Source: Malus domestica (taxonomy: Eukaryota > Streptophyta > Magnoliopsida > Rosales > Rosaceae). Taken from it: 64,000 nucleotides of DNA. A model generated the notes under the pieces. It was given only the letters and a program-made list of their open reading frames with translations, ran no database searches and was not told the DNA's origin. Both the position numbers and the translations under genes were made by a program. The stretch spans positions 5,668,501 to 5,732,500 of the forward strand of contig NC_091673.1 in assembly GCF_042453785.1 (NCBI RefSeq). The letters run 5' to 3'. Shown here in pieces: positions 24,270 through 33,938 of this stretch (position 1 is the first letter of the stretch; each line of letters starts with the position of its first letter).

Positions 24270-24560
24270 ATGCTTATGAATGTTTATGTTGATTGACATG
24301 AGTGATGCTCATGGATGTTGACATGAGTGATGATCATGAATGTTTATGTATGATTGTCATGAGTGATGTTCATGAATGTTTATGTATGAATGACATGAAT
24401 GATGCTCATATATAATTTTGGAGTACTGGACGTATTTTTGATCACCTGGTTGGTGATAATAGCGGCAGGTTGCCGAATAATTTTGGGAGTACTGGGCGTA
24501 CTTTTGATCACCTGGTTGGTGATAATAGCGGTAGGGTGCCGAATAAATTTGGAGTCATAG
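24270..24560. repeat. Two short arrays: atgagtgatgctcatgaatg and ttggagtactgg units
   Basis: The first array (24270-24410) repeats gacatgagtgatgctcatga. The second (24412-24550) has two copies of a unit of about 65 bp with gatcacctggttggtgataa. Both recur inverted at about 56613-57140. Confidence 0.8.
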
Positions 24561-25254
24561 GGCCTGGCTTTTTTGGGCATACGAGCCTTCGCCCTCCATA
24601 TGACATTCCAGCCCATTATTTTGGGCTTGCCGTTTTTTTAATTACCCTCTGATGGGGTTTATACAGATGTCTCCGAAAGATAATAAAAATAAATTACATC
24701 ATTAAAAAATAAATCTGACCTTTTGCTCAATGGGTCACGCCCATAATGCTATCACCACCGCGATTATGTCTGCTTCTTTTTATCTTCTTTTGCTTTCTGC
24801 TTTGCTTTTGTGGGAGTGGTTGAGCTGTCTGAGGGATAAATCCATGCTTTTCCTTTTCACATGCAAACATACTCACATGCAGCCTTTCTTTTTCTTTTCA
24901 CTTTCTGCTTTGCTCTTTTCTTTTTCTCTTTTTCTGAAATATTCTTTAATAACATCATCTTTTTCTTTTTCTATTATGTTTCCACTGCCTCTCCGATTTC
25001 TTGAGTATGGGGTCCTCTGACTCGAGCACATTCTCACCATTTTCGTTGTCAGTGGTGTTACCCTACTCATTCAAAACTTGACCAGACAGCAAAATATATG
25101 ACTCAAACTCCCACAGTGGGAAAGCATAAGAAAGATCATAAAATACTTGGGGTCGGACACGTAATGATGACAACAGAAATGGAGTCCTGTCCATGCACTC
25201 GGGGTGGGACACGTAATGATGACAAAGTAAAATAAAAAAGAAAAAAAAAGAATC

Positions 25255-25500
25255 TTATCTGAGCGGTAAGTCCATCATTCTGTCAGCTGCAAAGGTCTTG
25301 AGCTGCTCAAGAACGGAGATATTGGAAACGACAGACTGAACCGCAGCAGCAGAAGCATCGGAAGAAGCAGCCATCTCGCACCTCACTCCTCTTTGAATTT
25401 GGAGCTTTCGGCTCCTAATAGGCCTCATAGAACCCACCAACCAGGAACCGCTAGAGGTCCTGGACGACGTGGTTGCAGACGACGATGAAGATCTCGCTAA
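25255..25500 (-). pseudogene. Glutamyl-tRNA reductase (HEMA) N-terminal fragment
   Basis: On the minus strand the frame reads a Ser/Thr-rich transit-peptide-like stretch (SSSSSATTSSRTSSGSWLV), then IQRGVRCEMAASSDAS and ISVLEQLKTFAADR before leaving homology at MMDLPLR and a stop. This matches the chloroplast transit peptide and start of the mature region of plant HEMA, the first enzyme of tetrapyrrole synthesis. The catalytic and NADPH-binding domains are absent. A stop (TAG at about 25443) breaks continuity with the upstream part. It is a fragment carried inside the LTR element, not a working gene. Confidence 0.65.
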
Positions 25501-25816
25501 AGGGTCTTTGCATAGTGATTTCCCGCTCCAGCTTGAGCTCTCTCATCTCCTCCGTTTTGAGAGCCCGCCTTCATGCAAGCAAACCCCGCAATAATCTCCT
25601 CCTTGATCCTCTCTTTCCCCAGCTGGCGCTCGGTCATCTCGTCGTAGACGGACCTCGGGTTGTGAAATGGGTCGAAGACGATGATAGAGTAAGCGCTGGC
25701 GTCTTCGGCGAGCTTGGCTTGCTCGAGGGTGTTAACTTCGACAATGGCGCTGCTGCGAGGAGATCTGGAGATTTGGTTCCTGACTGAAGTTGTACTGCAG
25801 CGCGGCCATGGCTGGT
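25501..25816 (-). pseudogene. Unassigned captured coding-like segment
   Basis: An open minus-strand stretch between the KAI2-like and HEMA-like fragments reads SSAIVEVNTLEQAKLAEDAS, then VYDEMTERQLGKERIKEEII and AGFACMKAG. The first part faintly recalls the AIVEV..QAKLAE region of PDX1-type vitamin B6 synthases, but the following residues do not. Codon-like structure and GC content above the surroundings suggest host exon sequence. The source gene is not identified. Confidence 0.4.
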
Positions 25817-26230
25817 TCAGAGAGAGTTTTGCGAGGGTTGGGTGACTGCAGCGATGACGCAGACCATGTCGGAGGCGGAATGGACGACAAAGATGCATGA
25901 CTCGACATGAAGCTCCTCAAGAATGGCGAGAAGGTCGTAGGTGTAGCCGAAGAGGGTGGAGTAGCGCTCGAAGTCGAAGTATTCAGGGTTGGTGGTTCCG
26001 GCGCCCATGTTGTTGTACATAACGACGCGGTTCTCGTGGACGAGGTGGGGGACGAGGTGTTTCCAGACTGATTGATTGGTGCCAAAACTGTGGGCCAAGA
26101 CTAGAACTTGCTGACCCAACCCTAAGACCCGCGCGTTATGAGCTTCTTCCATTATTCCCATTATGTCTCTCTCTTTCTTCTTGCTCTCTCTGTTGTTTGT
26201 TGGTTTGGTTTTTAGGTTTTGCAGATCCAC
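25817..26230 (-). pseudogene. KAI2-like alpha/beta hydrolase fragment
   Basis: The ATG at 26161 starts [14 protein letters not shown] and the frame follows the karrikin receptor KAI2 for about 105 residues: [20 protein letters not shown], then [17 protein letters not shown] and [15 protein letters not shown]. The nucleophile Ser95 is kept, but the elbow GHSVS is VHSAS. Asp and His of the triad, in the missing C-terminal half, are absent. Frame leaves homology at about [10 protein letters not shown] and stops. A 5'-leader-like CT-rich stretch precedes the ATG, so upstream transcribed sequence was probably captured too. It lies next to the 5' LTR inside the element. It cannot be a functional receptor. 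Confidence 0.85.
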
Positions 26231-26280
26231 GACGGAGGTGGAAAAAATGAAAGAGAACCGACACAACTTTTCGTGTCGTT

Positions 26281-26299
26281 TCCCACAGACGGCGCCAAA
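26281..26299 (-). other. Primer-binding-site region of the LTR element
   Basis: On the minus strand, right after the LTR end, the sequence is atttggcgccgtctgtggga, the usual leader of many plant LTR retrotransposons. It fixes the element orientation. Confidence 0.7.
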
Positions 26300-26651
26300 T
26301 GTTGATGCACAAAACCGGAGGTCTTAGAACAACGTAAATCCGACTGTGAATCTGCAAGAAAGTAAATAACACAAGATGTATCGTGGTTCACCCCAAGGTT
26401 TGGGCTACGTCCATACTGATATTGTATTTCTGAGAGGATTGTGAGGGAGAGAGTGTCAGGATCTCAGGCCTAAGAATTGGCCTCTGGAAGTGAGGAGACC
26501 CCCCTAATTGTGAGGGTGATGAGTCATTTTATAGAAGAAAGGCTCGTCACTTATTACATATTTACCTTTTCCTTTATTACATAATTACATTTAAATCCCC
26601 CAAGTATTTGTACGAGATCTAAATACGGAGGCCCTAAGTATGGTATAAACA
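26300..26651 (-). repeat. 5' LTR of the 22899-26651 element
   Basis: 352 bp, TG...CA ends, followed by the target duplication ttctt. Its distal part, from about 26360, is included in the later 656 bp tandem duplication. Confidence 0.9.
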
Positions 26652-27675
26652 TTCTTCATTAATTAGTTTTTGCTAATCAATTTTTTTTATTACAAACAAT
26701 ATTACAAGTTTAAACTAGACTAAGGGGAAGGGAAGAATTTAAAATTCAAACACAATTGGGTTGAAGATGAAGATAATACCCACTACTTGCATTACGTAAT
26801 CAATCTAGACTAGAGTATATATATTTAGGTGTATTTTATTTGGTGAGTTGTTATTGACACTTAAAAAAAAATAATCATTTGGTCTCCAAATTATTTTTTT
26901 ATTCTTAAAATGCAAATGGCCGCTTTCTCGCTTGGGTAGATGTCCTAATTAACATATATATCCACCCAAAAAAAATATATTAGAAATATACATGTAACCC
27001 ACCCCCCCCAAAAAGTAAATAACACAAGATGTATCGTGATTCACCCCAAGGTTTGGGTTACGTCCATACTGATATTGTATTTCTGAGAGGATTGTGAGGG
27101 AGAGAGTGTCAGGATCTCAGGCCTAAGAATTGGCCTCTGGAAGTGAGGAGACCCCCCTAATTGTGAGGGTAAGGAGTCATTTTATAGAAGAAGGGCTCGT
27201 CACTTATTACATATTTACCTTTTCCTTTATTACATAATTACATTTAAATCCCCCAAGTATTTGTACGAGATCTAAATACGGAGGCCCTAAGTATGGTATA
27301 AACATTCTTCATTAATTAGTTTTTGCTAATCAATTTTTTTTATTACAAACGATATTACAAGTTTAAACTAGACTAAGGGGATGGGAAGAATTTAAAATTC
27401 AAACACAATTGGGTTGAAGATGAAGATAATACCCACTACTTGCATTACGTAATCAATCTAGACTAGAGTATATATATTTAGGTGTATTTTATTTGGTGAG
27501 TTGTTATTGACACTTAAAAAAAAAAAAATCATTTGGTCTCCAAATTATTTTTTTATTCTTAAAATGCAAATGGCCGCTTTCTCGCTTGGGTAGATGTCCT
27601 AATTAACATATATATCCACCCAAAAAAAATATATTAGAAATATACATGTAACCCACCCCCCCCCCCCCCCCAAAA
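26360..27675. repeat. 656 bp tandem duplication crossing the LTR edge
   Basis: Sequence from gtaaataacacaagatgtat to the C-run near 27000 is repeated almost perfectly from about 27016 to the C-run at 27653-27671. Each unit holds most of the 5' LTR plus about 360 bp of flank. The units differ at a few positions, for example gtggttcacc versus gtgattcacc. The duplication must be younger than the LTR insertion. Confidence 0.9.
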
Positions 27676-28969
27676 ACCAAAAGACAGCCCAAGAAACAGG
27701 GAACTGGCCTAGGACAAGTCTTTACTAAGATACATCTTGGTGGGGCTGACCTTCCTTGCAAATAAATATCATAAAAAAGGATAACTTTAGAAACTAGGTT
27801 TTCTGCATGTGTTTTCGCGCATACAAAAGACCTCTTTTGTTTTATCATTCACGAATGGAGAGAACGAAATTACTCGGTGGTTTTTTCGCAATGAACGGAA
27901 GAAATTGAAAAAGGGGAAAACAAATTATCTGTTTTGGTGTGCAGATAAACAAACTCCTTAATAATGTCCAGCGTTCAAATGGAGAGAACCAAACTGTGCT
28001 GCCTGGGACACTTATATCCCAAAAGTGCAGAAGACGATAAACTAATCAAAATAAACAAAGAGACTGTTCCATGAGCGACTGTTAGTAATATATGAACGTG
28101 CTACTGTAATTAAAATCGCTTTATAAAATATACAAATACGTGCCAACTAATAGTTGTACAAGTTAACCTACATAAAGACCCCATAACATGATTGGCTGTG
28201 TGCGCGACCAACAGAGAATATGATTGATATAGAAAGATGAATCTTCGGGGATGGGGCCAACCAGATGTACATTTCAAAACCAGTTATTTTGTTCCACGTC
28301 GACGTTTATGAGCTCAACAACATCCACAACTCCTCCTGTGGATCGATCGTTACGTGATAAGGAGTGCAAAAGCAGTTCAACCCCCAACTTTGACCCTTTT
28401 TCACTTTCAATTTGCATGTCAACACTAAATTAAACCATCCAAGTCAAAACATATATCCATCTTCCATTCATTTTCCTTTTTCTTTCTATTTCTTTTTGTT
28501 TTCACACATGTACTGTATCCATCATTTTAATTTTCATCAATACAAATATGTAGAATCAGATAAAAATTAATTTGGATAGCGATGCTTGATTAGGATCATG
28601 CTGGTATTGGTTAAAATCAGTGTAGTAATTATTAAAAGTTGTGCGTACTTAACTTTCTTAAAAATAATGTTGAATATTTTATCAAATTCCAGTGTATAGA
28701 GTTTTTTTTTATCATCAAATCATGTTCGTTGCGTTCTTAACAAATGATGTAAAAAATAATGTAACCGTTAGCATTCGAATGCAAAATACATTATAGCATG
28801 CTATAAAATCCTATAAGAATCTAGAAAGAAGCTTCTATCACACAAGCATTCGAGGTTCCGTTTGAAACCCACACCTAAAAGAAAATAAAAATCAAACACG
28901 CAATTCAATTTACTAATTTTGATTGACAAAGACTTCTAAAGACATATTCACCAAGTTGGACAAATATTC
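27676..28969. other. Left-copy counterpart of the metalloproteinase upstream region
   Basis: No gene. The sequence parallels about 32220-33780, which leads directly into the metalloproteinase gene. Here it instead runs into the start of the right duplication copy. Confidence 0.75.
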
Positions 28970-29469
28970 AAGGTGAAATCAGTATGAAATCCGGTATAGT
29001 GTTTATATCGTCCTCAATTGAACCACCTTGTTAAACAACGGATGGGTCCGATGGGTGGAATTGTATATGAGGTTTTCCAACTAATTGAATGATGGCGCTT
29101 AGAAACAACGGGTTCAAACGAGTCGTCGTGGATGGATAAATTGTGATTTGATCCAAAGTACTGGAGATTGTTATGTATCATGAATCAACTAATTAAGTCG
29201 ATTTGTGACCAAGAAACAAAGCTTTGTTTGGCCTCGACTAGTTTAAATTCAGTAGTAATATATAAGAAAAAGAATTCGAATCATAAACTGAGTAAAAAGT
29301 TGTATAAAAAAACCATAAATTCTTACTCCTATTCGGATACAAATAAAAAAATCATTTATTAACCAGAGTATAAACAATCGAATCCGTGTACAAAATATAC
29401 ATCAAAAACAACAAACAAAAGGTCACAAAAATCAAAGAACGATCAAGCTGTGTAGTTATGTACGTAGCC

Positions 29470-29742
29470 CTACTGTTTTCCGGTAGTCTTCTGGCACTTG
29501 TCCTTGATCCAGTGGAACCCAAATTGAGTCCCGACCTTCACTTTATTCATGCCGTTTGCTGCAACTGCCTTCGTCTTCCCAAACCCTTCCTCCACTTTTT
29601 TACCATATTTCGCCTTTGCACCGCCGCCGGAGCTCTTGGTGTCGGAAGCCGGAAGAGGATCGGGGTTGTAGTCCCACTGGTCTGCCCATGAGTTTTCGTG
29701 GTTCGGGATGCTTGCCATTGCTCGCTGAGTAATTGTTTCCAA
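29470..29742 (-). CDS. Small hydrophilic protein, duplicate 2
   Basis: The 90-aa product is identical to that of 20560-20832. The two coding sequences differ at three bases (Asn AAC/AAT, Asp GAT/GAC, Ala GCC/GCA), all synonymous, while the flanking DNA has indels and more changes. The upstream TATA-like ctatatataacc is kept at 29791-29802. No membrane segment or signal peptide is seen; the protein is small, basic at the C-terminus and probably cytosolic or nuclear. Function is unknown. Conservation of the protein through the duplication suggests that both copies are expressed and constrained. Confidence 0.75.
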   Translation of the reverse strand: METITQRAMASIPNHENSWADQWDYNPDPLPASDTKSSGGGAKAKYGKKVEEGFGKTKAVAANGMNKVKVGTQFGFHWIKDKCQKTTGKQ

Positions 29743-31243
29743 TTTAGTAAGTAAAAATAATGATGGTTTTGGTTTGGGAGGGATTGAGGTCTATATATAA
29801 CCACATATTATACGGTTTGTGTGGTAGCCTGAATTGAAAACGCGGTCCTTCCATGTATTTTTAAAGGCGAACACGTTGTTCATGTGACAACGACTCGCTT
29901 GATTACAAGATAGGGTTCTTTCTAATTACAGGAAAACAATTAATTAAATTTAAATAAGTGAGGTTTGGAACCTTCTGGGAATTAAGAAAAAAGAAATAAT
30001 TTGATTAGGAACCGTGGAAGTTGTCAAATATGGACTACTGATGTGAAAGGTTCCATTTTCTACATGTATGTATATAACGTAATGGATGATGTTTATCTGA
30101 ATGTACATACAGTTGTAATAAAGTAATGAATTATGATGGAAATCAAGACTTTTGACCTTTCTTATAATTCCTTGGCTTGTTTGTGTTCATATTGGCTTAG
30201 TTCAGGCATTTTATGCAAAGAGATTTTCACTTTTTTTTAAAAAAATGGGGATTAGATGTGGGGTTTACTTCACATCGAATTTTAATAACTCGAACGGTTT
30301 ATTTTGTAAGTTTCGATTTATAGATAATTCTTGTAAAAATTCATTTCAATTTGAAACAATTTACCTATTTAATTATCAAGATAAAATTTCATTGTTTCTT
30401 ATATTACAGAGTATTAGTTAATTTCTTTGAATTCAATTAGATATCTTAAATATCTCCGATTTGGCTAATATTTTGCAAGAATGATTTATGAGGGGCAACT
30501 TAAAAAATAAATGGTCTGAATCGTTAAAGTTCGATATGGTGTGAGCTATATAACTAATCTTCATTTTTTATAAAAAAAAAAATTGAGGATTTCTTCTTTT
30601 AAAGGTTTCCTGTTTGTTTAATGACATATATGGAACATTACATATATACTACAATCATCTTCAATCATCGGCTACAATAAGCACTTAATTTGATTCGACA
30701 ATTGACCTCTCTTCCCACGTGCTTCGTCGGTTTTGTGGTGGCAGTTGATTTGTTGGTCCTTGGAGGTTGATGCGGTTTTTTTCGTTTTTTAGTTATGGGG
30801 TTCTTGCTGGTGTGGTCTCAGGTGCTCGTGGGAGCTGATGGTTCGCATTAATCGTTGTGTGGATTTCTGGCGACGGCGGCTGCAGCTTCAAGAGCCCTAA
30901 TTTAGGGTTATTTATGTGTTGTTTTTATTGTGCAGGTTGGGCTCAAAGGCTGTGTCTTTGTAGGCCATCTTTTTTTGTGTGCTTAAATTGTATTTGGGTC
31001 TGTGTTGTACTTGTACTTTGTTGTAATGTAATCTACCCTTCGCCAAAAAAATAAAAACATTTGTTAATTTTTCAATAATTAATTTTGGCTAATTTTTTTA
31101 TTTTAGAAGCGATACTACAAGTCTAAACTAGACTAGAGGAGGAGCATTTAAAATTGAAAAACAATTAGGTTGAAGACAAAGATACTACCCACTAATTGCA
31201 TTATGCAAATCAATCTAGATTAGATTATATATATTTATATTTT

Positions 31244-31612
31244 GGGTGATGCTAGGGAAACCAAATTTTGAAACTAAATTTTGTAAACTAAATGATGTGG
31301 TTGTTGATGATTGGATTATTACTTAAATTGTGATTAACGTGCTTATTTCTTATTAGTGACACATAATTTGATTTGCATATGATCCTCTTTGTGAGGAGGA
31401 TCCTAAGGATATGTGAATCATGTTCGTTTATCCTACATTGTGTACTCAGTTTTTGTCAGGTACTGTTTATGTTTAATTTTAAGTAAAAAAATTAAAATAA
31501 TTTTTGATCGCACAATGTACGATGAATAAACATGATTTACGAATCCTCAGAATCTTCACAAAGAGAATCCGGCAAGGATCTGGACTCTAAAAATTTAGTC
31601 TACCTAATATTA
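31244..31612. mobile_element. MITE (GGTGATGCTAGGG family), interrupted
   Basis: Left end ggtgatgctagggaaacc; right end reads in as attaggtagactaaattt. The central words gatgattggattattactta and gtgcttatttcttatta match the element at 44955-45111. The body is split by a second element at 31381-31580. Confidence 0.7.
31381..31580. mobile_element. Palindromic MITE nested in the 31244 element
   Basis: About 200 bp with inverted arms: gatcctctttgtgaggagga on the left and, from the right, gatccttgccggattctctt. The arms stay complementary through atcatgtt and tacattgtg. The whole could fold into one long hairpin. Confidence 0.7.
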
Positions 31613-31762
31613 CTGTTTTTTTTTTACTTAATAAGTTGTTATTGATACTTTAAAAAAATCATTACGCACTCCATGGTATATTCTTATTCTCTCATGCGGT
31701 CTAGTTTGACTGGTTCAATGTGAAAGTAGTATTATGCCTTTTGATACAGGGTCAGTCTCTAA

Positions 31763-32016
31763 GGTACTGTTTGGTACGTGGGACAGGACAGAACGGAGTG
31801 GGACGAGGTATTTCGTCCCACGTTTGGTGCTCCTATAAAGGGTGGAACGCGCTGTTCCACGGGACGAAATTTGGGTGAATTTTCGTTTCGCCTCACCCCT
31901 TGGAACGACTCGTTCTACATCCGTGGAACACAAAATTATAACATCTCCGTCTCCTTCTTCTTCCTATTTGTTTCTGTCATGTCCCGTTCCGTCCCATCTG
32001 CATACCAAACGATACC
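31763..32016. mobile_element. PIF/Harbinger-type MITE, 254 bp
   Basis: Termini ggtactgtttggtacgtggg and, inverted, ggtatcgtttggtatgcaga are flanked by the 3-base duplication TAA (31760-31762, 32017-32019). Such TWA target sites are typical of PIF/Harbinger. The interior is non-coding, and open frames across it are accidental. Confidence 0.8.
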
Positions 32017-32908
32017 TAACGGACAAGGATTTAAGGATATAGATGTACATACACACAACGTCGAATGTCCCCCCAATTATATATGTGGTTGAACTAGCCA
32101 AATGCAAATGGCTGCTTTCTCACTTTGGTACATGTCCTAACTATATATTTGTTCAGCAAAAAAAAAATGAAGAAGGAATTTAGAAATATACATGTACTTT
32201 TTTTTTTGGAAAGATACATGTACTTATCCCCCAAGACAGCACAAGAAACAGGAAACTGACCTAGGACAAGTCTTTACTAAGATACATCTTGGTGGGGGTG
32301 GCCGTCCTTGCAAACAATATCATAAAAAATGATAACTTTAGAAACTAACCTTTCCGCATATGTTTTCGCGCATTATCATGCACGAATGGAGAGAATGAAA
32401 TTACTCGGTAGTTTTTTCGCAATGAACGGAAGAAATTGAAAAAGGGGGAAACAAATTATCAGTTTTGGTGTGCAGATAAACAAACTCCTTAATAATGTCC
32501 AACGTGCAAATGGAGAGAACCAAACTGTGCTGCCTGGGACACTTATATCCCAAAAGTGCAGCAGACGATAGACTAATCAAAATAAACAAAGATACTGTTG
32601 CATGAACGACTGTTTGTAATATATGAACTTGCTACTGTAATTAACATGACTTTATAAAAAGTAATGTTATTCATATTATATTTTTGTACCATATTTTCAT
32701 ACCACCTTATGTGGCATTTAAAACATATAAATACGTACCAACTGCTAGTTGTACAAGTTAACCGACATAAAGACCCCCATAACATGATTGGCTGTGTGCG
32801 CGACCAACAGAGAATATGATTGATATAGAAAGATGAAGCTTCGGGGATGGGGCCAACCAGATGTACATTTCTTAACCAGTTATTTTGTTCCACGTCGACG
32901 TTTATGAG

Positions 32909-33127
32909 GGACTTGGATTGTCTGCGCTCCCATTTAGGTGCCCTCCTCGTGCCCTTCTGTTTTGTGTGGTCACGGTTAAGCCATGTCAATATTTTATATT
33001 ATTTTTTATAAAAATAATAAAAAAAAAAGAAATAGTAATATAAAATGTTGACGTGACTTAACCGTGACCATAAAAACAAGAGTGCACGAGAAGGGCACAG
33101 AAATTGGAGGGCAGAGAATCCAAGTCC
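32909..33127. mobile_element. MITE with 9 bp target duplication, 219 bp
   Basis: Inverted ends ggacttggattgtctgcgct and ggacttggattctctgccct flank a hairpin-like interior. The 9-base duplication gtttatgag occurs at 32900-32908 and 33128-33136. The left copy has a single gtttatgag at 28304-28312, the empty site. A 9-base duplication suggests a Mutator-type family. Confidence 0.92.
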
Positions 33128-33938
33128 GTTTATGAGCTCAACAACATCCACAACTCCTCCCGTGGATCGATCGTTACGTGATAAGGAGTGCAAAAGCAGT
33201 TCAACCCCCAACTTTGACCGTTTTTCACTTTCAATTCGCATATCAACACTAAATTAAACCATCCAAGTCAAAACATATATCCATCTTCCATTCATTTTCC
33301 TTTTTCTTTCTATTTCTTTTTGTTTTCACACATATACTGTATCCATCATTTTAATTTTAATCAATACAGATATGTAGAATCAGATAAAAATTAATTTGGA
33401 TAGCGATGCTTGATTAGAATCATGCTGGTATTGGTTAAAATCCGTGTAGTAATTATTAAAAGTTGTGCGTACTTAATTTTCTTAAAAATAATGTCGAATA
33501 TTTTATCAAATTCTAGTGTATAGAGTTTTTTTATCGTCAAATCATGTTCGTTACGTTCTTAATAAATTATGTAACCGTTAGCATTTGAATACAAAATACA
33601 TTATAGCATGCTATAAAATCCTATAAGAATATAGAAAGAAGCTTCTATCACACAAGCATTCGAAGTTCCGTTTGAAACCCACACCTAAAAGAAAATAAAA
33701 ATCAAACACGCAATTAAATTTACTAATTTTGATTGACAAAGACTTCTAAAGACATATTCACCAAGTTGGACAAATATTCAACCCTACTCCAAGTCTTCGC
33801 CGCCCCTAACCTTTCTTGTTAATATCTCCATCTCCACTCCTACTTTCTCAAACTCCAAACTTCCCTCTTAAAAATCAATCTTCAAAAACCTCACAACCAC
33901 AAAAAATCCAAACAAAACAAAAAACCTAAAGTTAAATC

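Larger units (their letters stand above)
22899..26651 (-). mobile_element. Non-autonomous LTR element carrying host gene fragments
   Basis: Two LTRs of 353 and 352 bp (22899-23251 and 26300-26651) begin TGTTGATGCACAAAACC and end ggtataaaca. A 5-base duplication, ttctt (22894-22898, 26652-26656), flanks the unit. On the minus strand the sequence next to the right LTR starts atttggcgccgtctgtggg, a typical plant primer-binding leader, so the element points left. No gag or pol is visible. The 3 kb interior holds KAI2-like and HEMA-like fragments near the 5' end and minisatellites near the 3' end. The right segmental-duplication copy (near 31050) has no such insert, so insertion followed the duplication. 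Confidence 0.9.
20054..28970. repeat. Tandem segmental duplication, left copy
   Basis: The copy begins aggtgaaatcagtatgaaat and ends caccaagttggacaaatattca; the same span recurs directly after it as 28971-33780. The left copy is longer because it carries a 1.16 kb TIR element (21271-22429), a 3.75 kb LTR element (22899-26651) and an extra 656 bp tandem repeat (about 26360-27675). Removing these leaves about 3.35 kb. Confidence 0.9.
28971..33780. repeat. Tandem segmental duplication, right copy
   Basis: Begins aggtgaaatcagtatgaaat immediately after the left copy ends and itself ends caccaagttggacaaatattca at 33780. It contains the duplicate small gene, about 400 bp not present in the left copy (about 30198-30600), and at least four MITE insertions. 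It lacks the F-box TIR element and the LTR element. Confidence 0.9.

Noticed and set aside
24873..25070. Lys/Glu-rich minus frame and Phe/Leu-rich plus frame
   Set aside because: Both come from a T/C-rich tract inside the LTR element with no recognisable domain.
25817..26161. KAI2-like frame as a functional receptor gene
   Set aside because: It stops at about one third of the protein, lacks the catalytic Asp and His, has an altered nucleophile elbow, and sits inside an LTR element.
31778..32092. 104-codon plus frame
   Set aside because: It runs across a 254 bp Harbinger MITE and both of its edges.
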